Assembly: GCA_036172665.1 (NCBI GenBank)
Contig: CM069878.1
Span: forward strand, 21,090,501-21,154,500
DNA length: 64,000 bases
Source of the DNA: Prosopocoilus inquinatus
Taxonomy: Eukaryota > Arthropoda > Insecta > Coleoptera > Lucanidae
Reading direction: 5' to 3'
Below the pieces are notes generated by a model, which was not told the DNA's origin, did no database searches, and saw nothing but the letters and a program-made list of their open reading frames with translations. A program made the position numbers and the translations under genes. This document shows, piece after piece, positions 34,126-45,953 of the stretch (its first letter is position 1; each line of letters starts with the position of its first letter).

Positions 34126-34854
34126 CCACTAAGGCCCAGTTTTTCCATCTCAGTTTAACTTTAAGCTCCGCTTTATTCCCGGAGTAACAATTGTGAGGAA
34201 AGTGTTCCCCGAAATAGCGATTAAAATATGTGGTTTAAGCATGAAGAAGTGCCATCATATTATAACAATAACACTAGAAAATGATTTAACTAGATAGTTA
34301 ATTCAATAAATAAAATGCGAAAGAATTTTGAGTTGCTACCCAAACTTCCGTCTGATATAACTATTTTTTACGCCAGTATACAGGGTGGGACAATTCGGTG
34401 GATAGCACCTGTATTAATGCAGATTTTTAAAATCTGTTTTCGTTGTTACTTACCTACCATAGGTAGATGCATAACTCAAAATTAGTTACAATTATACAGA
34501 GTGTTCCGTGTGGCTGTGCCAGTCCAGTTATGTTTTTTTTTTTAATGGAACATACTGTATATTATGGTTTATTTCGATTCGTCTTTAAGAGTAGACAAAT
34601 TTATTATAAGGATATTATGTACCTAAATCCAATGGTTTTTGAGATATTGACATTTCAATATAAAAAAAGTGGTATTATTTGATGTTTTACAGATTAGATG
34701 TTTATTAAAATTTGGCCTTTAAATTTTTACAGTAACATTACATAACCTCTATGGAACAGAAAACAATTTCCATCTCGAACATATTCCAATTATTTTACAC
34801 AGGGTGATTCATAACTCCGATGCTTATTTTACTCGGTTAGTTTAAACGGAACAA

Positions 34855-34985
34855 CCGAAGAACAAAGAAGATCGAGGGGTAGGCCATAAATGAGATGGAA
34901 ATTACAATTAGTGAGACACTCTGGTGTTATGTGGCAAACAATAACTAATATTGAAAACTGGATACAAATAGGGAAAAATGGATAT
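34855..34985 (+). pseudogene. Non-LTR retrotransposon C-terminal fragment
   Basis: Reads RRSRGRP, stop, MRWKLQLVRHSGVMWQTI and ENW. This matches the 'R-G-R-P-x-x-R-W-x-D-x-I ... G-x-x-W-x-x-x-A-x-D-R-x-x-W' tail found after the reverse transcriptase in several insect non-LTR families. A weaker second hit, RWKDNMVRHADF, lies near 35010-35050. Short and dead. Confidence 0.5.
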
Positions 34986-35159
34986 AATATAAAATGATCT
35001 AAAAAGGAAGAGATGGAAAGACAACATGGTGAGACATGCTGATTTTATGCTGATGTAATGAATAAGATTATTCCCCGAAGACCGGAAACAAATGGGAAAT
35101 GTAAATCCAAAGTCGATGGAATGGAAAATAAGCTGAAGAAGAAGACATTTGATTTGTTG

Positions 35160-36760
35160 TAATTAGTGTATACAATGTTGTGTTTCCAACTGGTTTAAAA
35201 TTATGGTAACTAATAGATTTCGCGTAACATTCAATTAGTTCTTTAAACGTGTAGGTAGAAGAACCGGTCGAGAAAAGATAATTTAACTCTTAATTCCCAT
35301 TATCGAGAAGAGCTCTCGACGGTGCGCAGGAAAAGCTCCTTAAGTATTAAAATATTTTGCGAGCTGCACGAATATAGGTTATGCAAATCCTAATCTCGCG
35401 AATAATAACAACGTGGCGGAAAATCTGAAATCCCTGCTAGTTATTACGTGATAGCGGCTGTTATTTTCTTGAAATTTTCGTAAACGTTTCGGGACTGTGA
35501 AATAATTATCAACTTTTGCTTCGTAAAGGACACAATTTTGTTTTCATCCGACTTTCGTTAGCATATAGTTTAACTTACATAAAAATGACATTCTTCAAAC
35601 CAGAATAAAATCTGTAAACAAATCTGAGAAAAATCGTGTCATGAAAGAATATCTTGAGCACATAAGTTTAAAAATTCCTGCACCACGAAAACATCCTAGG
35701 ATTACTTTTTTTTGTTCTTTCGTTCCGCCGAAATATTTTTATAAGTTTTTCTTGCCGCGAAATCCTGACAGAATATTATCCGTAATTTATGTCCTTTTTA
35801 AGCAAAAACTTAAGATACAAGGCAGTTTATCATGGCACCAACGCCAAAGCCGAACAGCCAAATAATTCGCGGCAGTCCGCTTTTTATTTCGACGCTGGGC
35901 GTAATAAACACAAAAGTGTCCAATTTATCTTACATCTCTAATTTAAACTCCGGGACTTGTGTTAACTTAATTCTTAATTAAGATAAGACTGATGGTGGGA
36001 CGCTCTTATCGAAATAAATTGTGACCTATTCTTTTTAGATCCAGACCAAAGTTAATTGAAATGCACTGTATGGACTCTAAATGTAGGACGAAGCTGCATT
36101 GCCAAAATCATGAATTCATTAATTAAAAACAGGGGTGTCTCAGGGTGTTTTGTTTTGTTTTTTTCTTCCTAATTTTGCTCAGCTAATATCAATTTTCTCA
36201 ACGAACGTTATTTTGAATTGAAAACTACATTTATTGAAAATTCATGCATGAAAAATTATATCATCTAGGTGTTACCCATTTTGTTGCTGGCACTAACTGA
36301 GTTTTAAAAAGATTCAGTTGCAAGTCTCTTTTCAAAATATGTAACTGCAAAACCGAAGCTTGTTTTCGCACTGATCGGCGTGAATCTTGTGCTACGGGCA
36401 CTAACAGTCAATTGTTTTGAATACACTGCGCACACTTCGCGGGAGCGCAGAAGGACAAATATTTTCAGTCGAACTACTTTTTTCAAATTTGGACTTGATT
36501 AGATTGGTACTGGGTGATTGATTGACGTTGCGAAGAGCATAACGAGCACAAAATTGTCGCTGAACTGCGATGTAAGAGTGATTTAATTTACAAAATCTAC
36601 AGAAACAAAACGCACTTGTTGGACATCAAACCGTACCATTGTGACATGTCAATTCAGACATTAATTTCCAAGACTTGTTTTTCTCATTGCAAACAATCAG
36701 GCAATTATATCTCAACAGACTTTAAAACTAGGTAAAATAAAAGTGTAAAATCTCTGAGAT
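35160..36760. other. Unassigned, probably host non-coding
   Basis: No gene recognised. 35270-35520 is less AT-rich and includes an octamer-like TTATGCAAATC. It may be a conserved non-coding block. Confidence 0.25.
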
Positions 36761-36766
36761 ACATTC

Positions 36767-38158
36767 GGTGTGTTCATTTTACCGCAAAACTCAGAGTAAC
36801 TCATCGGCATTCAGTAACCTTGGAAATTTGTATGTTTTTTTACACTCTCGTTGGTGAGATTTGGTGAGATTTTGTGAGCTACCTCCGAATCAATCAAATA
36901 GGGATTTAGGTTAGAATGCATGTATATGTAGTGCAATGATGTAGTAAGGTTAGATGGAGTCTAGCGTCATTTTGAATAGGACTGCATCGGCTTTAACATT
37001 AGTGAGAGAAAGATAATATGAGCATTCCCAAAGGGTAACAAAGATTAGAAATGGCGGATACCACGTGGTTTGGGGCAAATGAAAGCTTACTTCAGATGCA
37101 TCCGGATCAATGATGTAATAAGGTTAGATGGAGTCTAGCAGCATTTTGAATAGGACTGCATCGGCTTTAACATTAGAGAGAGAAAGATAATATGAGCATC
37201 CCCTAAGAGTAACGAAGATCAGAAATGGCCGATACCACGTGGTTTGGGGCAAATGAAAGCTTAGTTCAGATGCATCCGGATATGCAAAAAACTAGCTAAT
37301 CAAAAACAAATCGTAATAAATATTTTGCGTATTCAGAATGCATCTGAACTAAGCTTAATGCGTTTGCAAACGCCGTTGCCATAGCGAGTAAGCGGTTGAA
37401 TAGCGAGTTGTCAAAATTTAATTTCTTCTTAACTTCTTAATTTATAGTTCATATTCCAGTTTTTAATTAGACTATCGAATCTATTTTTGCAATTTGCACA
37501 TGCGTGTAATACGAAATATATTCAGTATTTTAAGTAATTTTAAAATACGTCTACCCTCTGTGTGGATGGATACATTTACATCTTTTTGTCGCATATTTAT
37601 GCAATCCTCAGCGAAACAAGTAGGTATCCTCCATTTTATTAACGCGATTATTGAAATATTATAATAAAAAAATAATTAAGAAACCTGCTTATCTTTTTAG
37701 TAAAATAGTCACTCACATAAAACTAAAAATCGTAAATACTAGAAGCGAAATCAATGGATGTTGAACTTTAATTAAATAATAAACAAAAACTTGATAAGTC
37801 ACTTCAAATAACTTAAAATCGAGAAAACGATCCCACAAAATCCAATTTGAAAACTAACAGACTAAACGCACAGACAACGAATATTTTCACGTTTTGACAT
37901 TGTCAAACTAATTTTGACGTTTTGCCCCAACCCAGCTGATCGAGGCTAGTTTTCTCTCTCTTTAATGTTCGTCGCGATACCTCTCACTCTACATTCCATC
38001 CACCCCATACCAGATCATTGATGTAATGGCCAAATGTCTCTTTTGACATTTGCGCAATGTCAGTGGAATTAACTTGTTCTTTTTAAACGTTTAACTCAGC
38101 AAAACTCATCTCACTTCTGATATTTACTGATCTGAGACGAAAGTAAAACGAAGTCACC
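36767..38158. mobile_element. 1.39-kb non-autonomous DNA element with internal 174-bp duplication
   Basis: The left end GGTGTGTTCATTTTACCGCA and the complement of the right end (GGTGACTTCGTTTTACTTTC) are imperfect terminal inverted repeats. They are related to the MITE at 8268-8488. Flanking bases do not form a clear duplication. The inside holds a tandem duplication (36934-37281), and an inverted scrap of its ATGCATCTGAACTAAGCTT word at 37340. No transposase. Confidence 0.6.
36934..37281 (+). repeat. Two tandem 174-bp units
   Basis: Unit 1 starts at 36934 and unit 2 at 37108. They share ATGGAGTCTAGC, AATAGGACTGCATCGGCTTT, GATACCACGTGGTTTGGGGC and AGTTCAGATGCATCCGGAT with few substitutions. 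A third CATTGATGTAATGG scrap is at 38018. Confidence 0.85.
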
Positions 38159-38159
38159 T

Positions 38160-39000
38160 ATTGTATAATAAAAAATGACGTTTTGGTTGCTCAAAACAGG
38201 AAATCATGTGTCGCCATGCTTAAGTTGTAATTACATTGAGAACATCCGATCACGTCATGACTTTGACAAGTAACGCTCAACTCCGAAATTGACTGTTTGC
38301 TATTTTCAAATTTTTTAGCACTTTCTACATGAAATATCTAATTAGAATGTCCAAAAAGTTACAGTAAGTAAAACACAAACCGACAGAAACATTCAATAAA
38401 AATGACATCTTGAAAAGGTGACCACCATACGTATTTGAGCTATTGTTTTAATAGAAGATGCAGCATCCACGATATTTCATTAATTTCTTCGATTGTAATT
38501 GATGATACATCGCTGTAAGCCTTCCACGTTACCAATTGGAATTTCAAATATTGAGTTTTTTTACGTTCCATCTTGTTTTACAGTTCGTCGTCCTATGAAA
38601 TGTACTTTTTTTAAACGTATCTTTCTGCATTTCATTTTCATTCTTGCGTATTGGTTTTCACGTTTTCACTAATTTTGACGTCTGTCATGCACACAGTTTA
38701 GGTTCGACGTGACTGTTGTCTGGCCTCCTTCATGACCTGCTTTAATGAGTTTTTTTTAATGTATGGTTATTATTAAACTTAATCTATTCAATTATTCCAA
38801 ATTTGCTGCTTAAATACTGTCGACAGTGGACACTTTTTTGACGTAAATTTAATAGTGCTAAGAATTTTGCTGGCTGTAATTATGAACTGACGGAACTTTA
38901 CGGATGAGAGAAATGTTAGACAAAAATTTAAAAAGTTCATGTTAGCCATGCAGCCAAGATGAAAATGAAAAACGAATTTATCTTTGAATTCCCCACTTAC
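38160..39000. other. Unassigned
   Basis: No gene recognised. Confidence 0.3.
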
Positions 39001-39033
39001 TACTTAATTTGTATTAGTAAGTAGTAGGTGAGG

Positions 39034-39153
39034 AATCATGTGTTGCTACGAAGTGCATGGTTTCTGTTCAATAATTGTTGAAAATAATTATTGAATTAAT
39101 TCCATAATTAATTATTGAACAGAAACCATGGACTTCATAGCAACACAAGAATT
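39034..39153. repeat. ~120-bp inverted repeat (MITE-like)
   Basis: CATGTGTTGCTACGAAGTGC and ATGGTTTCTGTTCAATAATT pair with the complement ending at 39153. Flanking copies of CACTTACTACTTAATTTGTA occur at 38994, 39157 and 39231, so the element probably sits in a small repeat cluster. Confidence 0.65.
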
Positions 39154-39337
39154 TCGCACTTACTTAATTTGTATGCATAGGGCATGGTTTGCGTTCAATA
39201 ATTATTGAATGATTAATTCATAAGATTCTACACTTACTACTTAATTTGTATTTGAAATAATAAACAATAAATTTTTAAGAATAAAAATTTAAAAAAAAAC
39301 AGTTGTAATTCTTCCGCCCACAATAATTTTTATATCC

Positions 39338-39378
39338 GTAGATACGTATTTCGGCAGCTAAGCTGCCATCTTCAGTAC
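39338..39378 (-). ncRNA. Penelope-type hammerhead-like motif, copy B
   Basis: Minus strand: GUA - CUGAAGA - U - GGCAGC UUA GCUGCC - GAAA - UACGUA - U C - UAC. The GUA/UAC pair closes helix I, helix II is 6 bp, and AUACGUAU is a self-complementary helix III. One extra U separates CUGAAGA from helix II, which is not canonical. Compared with the copies at 48204 and 53905, the helix I closing triplet has changed on both sides (CUA/UAG to GUA/UAC), i.e. compensatory change. Confidence 0.55.
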
Positions 39379-39667
39379 CCTACCAACTTAAAAGCACTAA
39401 AAAGATCTAAAAAAATCATCATCTTAATAAAGTCATAAAAATGTTAAAACTAACAATAATCTAATCATCCTAAAAAATATATATGTCTAGATGTAAGTAA
39501 ATATAAATTAATATGTAAAGATCTAAAATTAACCGTCAAAAAAACCTTACAAATAAGTTCTAACCAAACAACACGGAAATAAATAGTCCAAAGACCCGAA
39601 AAACTTCTTATTCTAACGAATAAATAAGTATAAATTCCCTGTTATTTGATACCTAAAAATCCTGAAA

Positions 39668-41243
39668 ATGTGTCCCGCGCCATGTGCTCACCCTTCTAGA
39701 ATCTTTATTTATTAATAGATTAACCTGAATTTTGAATCATCCTAAAAGATATATGTCCAAATGTAAGTAAATGTAAATTAATATGTAACATCTAAAATTT
39801 GTCTGCAATTTATATTTACTAACATTTAGACATATACCGGGTATCCCGCGCCATGTGCTCACCCTTCTAGAATCTAGAACCTGGATTTTGAAGACAATAA
39901 ATTAAACAAAAAATTGAATTTTTCGACATACTGCTAGTCGTCATAGAACTTCCGGTTTCGCCGGAAGTGACATCAACTTTCTTATTTTAAATGGAATACC
40001 CTATATATTTTTACATACTTAAAATCTACGGATCATTATGAGTCCGAATACGTATCAATTGATCATTTTGGTTTCCATGACAACAAAAAAAAAACTTTTA
40101 TTTTTCAATCTAGAAAGCTATGAATCGCATTTTATCGATCTAATGCGATCAAGTGTTTCGAAAAAATCACTCCTTTGATGGTATTTTGACTTTTAACATT
40201 TTTACAGTATTTGAAATTTTCAATAGCTCTTAATTCATTTTTTCCGATGGAACCTCATATGTTTCTACGCTTAGTTCAACAGAACATTTTTTTCTGAATA
40301 CGCTGAGTACGATCTAATGCTATCAAGTGTTTCGAGAAAATCACTTCTTTGATTTGTATTTTACTTTTTTAACATTTTTACAGCATTAGAAATTTTCATT
40401 AGGTCGTAACTCATTTTTTTAATAGAAACTCATACGTGTCTTAGCTTAGTTAAATAGAACATTTTTTAGAACATATTTTCCTTGAAAGTCATTTGAAATA
40501 AAGGGAGTGTAAAATTTCAATAAGACATGCTCTATTTTAAATTATTTTTAAAGAAAATATGACGTATTTGGTATCAGCGTACTCAGAAAAAAATGTTCTG
40601 TTGAACTAAGCGTAGAAACATATGAGGTTCCATCGAAAAAATGAGTTAAGAGCTATTGAAAATTTCAAATACTGTAAAATTGTTAAAAGTCAAAATACCA
40701 TCAAAGGAGTGATTTTTTCGAAACACTTGACCGCATTAGATCGATAAAATGCGATTCATTGTTTCTAGATTGAAAAACAAAAAAGTTCTTTTTTCGTTGT
40801 CTTGGAAACCAAAATTAACAATTGATACCTATTCGGACTCATAATGATCTGTAGATTTTGAATATGTAAAAATATATAGAGTGTTCCATTTAAAATAAGA
40901 AAGTTGATATCACTTCCGGCGAAACCGGAAGTTCTATGACGACTAGCAGTATGTCGAAAGATGCCATTTTTTGTTTAATTTATTGTCTCCAAAATCCAGG
41001 TTAATCGATTAATAAATAAATAAAGATTCTACAAGTGTGAGCACCTGGCGCGGGACACCCGGTATATGTCTAAATGTAAGTAAATATAAATTGCAGACAA
41101 ATTTTAGATGTTACATATTTACTTACATTTAGACAAATATCTTTTAGGATGATTAGATTTAATTTATTGTCTCCAAAATTCAGGTTAATCGATTAATAAA
41201 TAAAGATTCTAGAAGGGTGAGCACAAGGCGGGGGACACCCGAT
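39668..41243. mobile_element. Nested foldback element, arms ~780 bp
   Basis: The whole stretch is an inverted repeat around about 40515. The inner element 39837-41062 starts CCGGGTATCCCGCGCCATGT and ends with the complement, with TATA at 39833-39836 and 41063-41066. Outside it, the arms continue symmetrically through ACATTTAGACATATA, CATCCTAAAAGATATATGTC and a second GTGTCCCGCGCCATGTGCTC at the outer ends (39668 and 41243). One arm is repeated at 59840-60560. Arms include GAACTTCCGGTTTCGCCGGA and TATTTTAAATGGAATACCC. No gene. Confidence 0.8.
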
Positions 41244-41249
41244 ATATGT

Positions 41250-41945
41250 TATGTATAAATCGAAAATATAAAAATAAAAATATAATGAGAGTTTCAAACC
41301 GTTCGCCTTGCTTCTTTGTAGACAACGCGACTTGAACTTAATGCACGTGTTCGGGCCCCTCTTCATAGAAAGAGATAACAAACATTTTAATAAAGTGTAA
41401 ATTGCCGGTTTTAATCGGCCATGACAGAATTGCGACCTCGTGTTCCATAATTTCCCCGGAATTGAATTTATTAACACACTGCCAGCGTATGTATGTACAC
41501 GGGTCCTGACGCCGACACCACCTACGACGGTGACGAAACTGTGAAAATATGTGTCGAATTTCTCATGCTTCTTTAATTTTGGAATGTAACGTCATTTAGT
41601 AAATTTGTATATACGCATTTACTTACGTGTGCGTTTGTTCGAAGCAGAGAAAATCGCTAGCCACCGCCGAAGCCATAGGAACGCACACAACTAATTTTTT
41701 TTAATAGTTTTTGTTCCGGTCGCACTAATTCACTAGCTTAGTCATTGTTCTAAGGCCACATCATAAGTGGAGCTACTGTCTGTATAAAATAACGTGCACT
41801 ACCAATTAACACAGGCCTTTGGTAGCGCATAAGAATTCATGACAGTGGCGTACCATGAAAGAAGCAATTTCATACTCCTATTAATTAATTCTTCGCAGTG
41901 ACCACATTTTTCATTTGAAATTCAATAATTTTATATAAACTATAT
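41250..41945. other. Unassigned, possibly host conserved sequence
   Basis: 41280-41540 is less AT-rich with CpGs and no repeat partner noticed. An open frame (41193-41477 minus) has no recognisable domain. Confidence 0.25.
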
Positions 41946-41954
41946 GTATATTAA

Positions 41955-42075
41955 GAAAAAAACAAAGTTGCTCAGTCACAGTTTAACGTTAATCTTCAGT
42001 TAACTTCTATCCTAGGTGAAAAAACTGAAGATTAAAATTAAACTGTGATTGAGAAACCGGTCCAAAGTAAATTCA
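41955..42075. mobile_element. MITE remnant of the GGGCCGGTTTTTCAAT family
   Basis: GCTCAGTCACAGTTTAACGT ... CTGAAGATTAAAATTAAACT and GTGATTGAGAAACCGGTCC form an inverted repeat. It resembles the better preserved MITEs at 59001-59128 and 59341-59458. Confidence 0.5.
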
Positions 42076-42079
42076 AATC

Positions 42080-44040
42080 CTAAACAAAGAGGACCTGAAG
42101 TATAACATACGTATACGTCTCGTAACTGAAAAGTGTTCCAAATAAATGGTTTTTAAACTTTAACCAGTTAAAATTTACTTACAATTTTCGTAGGAAGTCA
42201 ACTTCAATTATGAAAAATACTCGTTTTGGATTCTAGAGTGTTGCAGTTAAGTATTTATAACACCATCAGTGTCCAAACTTATTCGAAAAATATTTCCAGT
42301 ATTACCTCCAAACAGGATCGAAACGGATGTCCAGGAAGTCCACTGCATTCGAAACTAACTTGTAACTAATGTATTGTTAATAATTTAAATAGTTTGTAAC
42401 AAAACTTATTTACAAAAGTAATAACTGTAAAACACGATTAACAAATTATTATAAAAATATTCTTATTCGTTCCAAAAGTTTCCAAACTTTTTCGACTCTA
42501 ATCCGTTGCATTCAACTTCAAGTGATTTTTAAACTTGAAATCCAATGCATCAGATTTGTTTTATCAGCACAGTTGTAACAACATTCTATGAATGTAGCCG
42601 AAAATATTTCGTATTATCGCATATTTATTAACCAATCGATTTTATGCATTGTAATGATAATACATCGATCATTTGTACAGGTGCTTGACCGTTCAACCAA
42701 CCACAGCATATTGTTATTACATAACAAATTAAATTTTGGGGGGATACGTATTAATATAATAATGAAAGCGGACTATAAATGAAAAGGATATAATTAGCAC
42801 AAAAAAGATGTGCTTCATATTAAAAACTTTTTAACAAATTTAATCGCTTTGGAAATTTCAGAAGTCAATACAAAAAGAATATTTGTTTATTTGTAACGAA
42901 ACTTACTGTAAAGTATGGTAGATGAATTACAAAAAAGATATTTTTTTGTCATGCCAGAAGTTCCCAAATACATAATTTTGATTCTGATTCGTTGCATTCA
43001 TCTTTTAAAATTTTTAACTTACGCGTACTATCATTCATACATTTCTAGCGAAGTCATTTGAAGACGTTTGAAGATGTTTGAAGACGTTCATTTACCACCC
43101 CCATCCCCATTTAATTCGCTAAATAATTAAATATTTCGTTCCTTTCACGCTTAATTTTATCCAAAAGAATGAGCCACATTTTGAGAACCCCTACGGAGGC
43201 TGCTGGGTTTTATTTTTTTAATTTAATTTGAACGTGGATTTTTTTCTTTCGCAAATATTGCGCACAAATATTTAAATGAGACCATGTCTGGATTAAAGCA
43301 AATGACACGCTACTGTATTAAGGGGGGTCGAGGCCAGAAGGCATAGCTCACAATGTGATGTATTGGTGGCTCTCCCACTTACACGACATGTGTGTTGACG
43401 ATTTGGTGTGTCTGCACAAGCGAACGACCGTCTCTGTGTGTCGGCTGTGTGTGTGTGGATTTCGTCGAGTTTCTCCTCAAGCTAATAATATATCAGCGTT
43501 TGAGCATAAGTTTGCGACATTATTATTATTATTCTACATGCCGACGTATCTACCTAATCCGTCCTTTGAAGTTTAGAATTCGAAAGTGTAGCAAATAATT
43601 TTGTTTTCTTGTATGAAAACAGAAAATAAAAAAATCCTCTTATTAATTAATTCATAAAAAATTTTGGAGCTCAATCACACAGGGTATTCAGTGGCTGAGA
43701 TCTTTTTATTTTACAATACAAGATACTATTACGGCTGCTACTGTAGTAAGCGGTCTAACTGCGATTCTAAGATTAACCTATTGTATTGTGAATGTGTTCT
43801 GCTCTCAAAATATACCTGACTAATTTACTGTATTAAATGATTTAATTATACACACATATACAGGGTACGTCATTGGTAACGATTTCTTCAATATCCCCAC
43901 AACTATTAATTATAAAAGAAAATGCCTCCTCCTACAAAAGTTATGCCTACGATAAGCTCTACAGGGTGTTATCGAATATGATAGCCATAATTATGCCACG
44001 TATAGATGGCGTCAAATTATTACTATTTAACCTAGCTTAT
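42080..44040. other. Unassigned
   Basis: No gene recognised. 43355-43600 has GTGTGTG tracts and a short ATT microsatellite, producing open frames of no evident meaning. TACAGGGT end-like motifs are at 43859 and 43961. Confidence 0.3.
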
Positions 44041-44043
44041 CTA

Positions 44044-45374
44044 CAGGCGTTTTTCGAGTGCTACTATAGGGATCTCGCTTATCTTAAGAGATACGAAGTT
44101 GGTTAAATTGGGGCAAAGTTGCGCATTTTCATGCTGAATAATACACTTTTTTTATGAAGAATTTGAATACGGCATCCCCCTTTTAATAATTTTCAAGATG
44201 ACGGAGAAACAACTGGCAACTTCATTTTTTCTTATGGACGCCATTTTGGATTTTAACATTTTGAGATTACGTTTTCTTTTTCTCTTTACAACGATGTATC
44301 ACACAGGGGTCCCATATCAATTTTTACGAAAAATTCAATTTTGCATTTTTTGCAAAGAGTGCTTTGGAGAAACAAAACTTTCTTTTATTGTGAACAAAAG
44401 TTTGACAGTTTGATCCTATTTCAAGTCTTGTCATTTACGTTTGCGCTAGTTTTATCGCGAAAATGCCTTTTTTATGTAAAGAATAAAGAAATGTGATAAT
44501 AATGATTTGTCTTTACAACGATGTATCATACATAATGGTCCAATATCACATTTTTGCCAAAAACCCATTTTCTCATTTTTTGCGAGAGTGCTTTGGAAAA
44601 GCAAAACGTTCTTTTATTGCGAACAAAAGTTTTACAGCTTGATCTTATTTCAAGTCTTGTCATTTGCATTTGTGCTAAACTAATCGTACCAGAGATTTCT
44701 AAGCAAGACATTATACAGACACTTTTTATTATGAATTAGAATATGTCATCCCCGAAATATAATAAGAATAGTAAATTTGTATCATATATCTTTGTTCTTC
44801 ACTTGAAAAAGGTATTTTCGTGATAAAACCAGCAGAAACGCAAGTGACAAGACTTGAAATAGGATCAAACTGTCAAACTTTTGTTCGCAATAAAAGAACG
44901 TTTTGTTTTTCCAAAGCACTCTTCTCAAAAACGAAAGATTGAATTTTTGGCAAAAATGTGATACTGGAACCCCATATGTGATACATCGTTGTAAAGAATA
45001 AAAACGACGTAATCTCAAAATGTTAAAATCCAAAATGGTGCGCATAAGAAAAAATTAAGTAGCCAGTTGTTTCTCCGTCGTCTTGAAAATTATTGAAAGG
45101 GGGATGCCGTATTGAAATTCTCCATAAAAAAAAAGTATCTGAATAATGTCAGAGTGAAAAATGCCTAGTACGATTAGTTCATCGTTAAAAAAATTAAAAA
45201 CTAAAATCAGAATTTTTTTGTTTTTTGCGATATTTTCAAAACTATTGAAAATATTTCAAATTTCTTTTCAGATTATTATTCAGTACGAAAATGCGCAACT
45301 TTGCCCCAATTTAACCAACTTCGTATCTCTTAAGATAAGCGAGATCCCCATAGTGGCGAAAAACGGACAGCCTA
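44044..45374. mobile_element. 1.33-kb foldback element, arms ~450-600 bp
   Basis: The left arm (CAGGCGTTTTTCGAGTGCTA, GGGATCTCGCTTATCTTAAG, then GAGATACGAAGTTGGTTAAA) pairs with the right arm ending GGACAGCC near 45374. Inner pairing includes CATCCCCCTTT, GAGAAACAACTGGC and AACGATGTATCA. TA is present at both outer ends. The centre (about 44500-44780) contains an extra direct copy of arm sequence. Same family as 14835-15470. Open frames in the arms are not coding. Confidence 0.8.
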
Positions 45375-45375
45375 T

Positions 45376-45950
45376 ACAAAAGTATTTCGTTTCTGAAATA
45401 TAAATATACAATAAAAATATAAAAAACATTTTAAAAGCAAGTTGAAAAACATATTTTGGAAAAATGAACTATGTAACAGTTATGTATTGTATAATGATAT
45501 GTAAAATTCCATTTAATGTTTTCAAGGCATGCTGGAGATTTACGAAATTCCGAGTTTCTGCAGCAATATAATTTTTCGACCTAAATATCTCGAAAACGAT
45601 TAATATGACGAAGAACGAACTTAGTACATTTCTGAACCAATTTTATTCGAACTTTTCAATTCTTGTTTCAGTTTTGTTTAAAATGTCTCAATAAGGAAAT
45701 TATTTACTAAAATGTTAACCTTTTTCTCCGTATCTACGCCACTGGTAAAGAATGCTGAATTTTCCGCATGACATATCCATATCTGTACTTCACTTGTTCT
45801 GCGTATCAAATTTCAATCCTCTACCTCAAACCGTTCCAGAGATATTTAAGAAAATATATTTTTCAAGCTTCCTCTTTAGCTGGTTATACCTCAGAAACGA
45901 AGGACTTTTGTATATAGATAAATTAGGTTAAATTGTAATATTTTGATGTC
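45376..45950. other. Unassigned AT-rich sequence
   Basis: No gene recognised. Confidence 0.3.
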
Positions 45951-45953
45951 GTC

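Noticed and set aside
44198..45045. Open frames in the 44-45 kb foldback arms
   Set aside because: The same peptides appear in mirror image because of the inverted arms; no domain.
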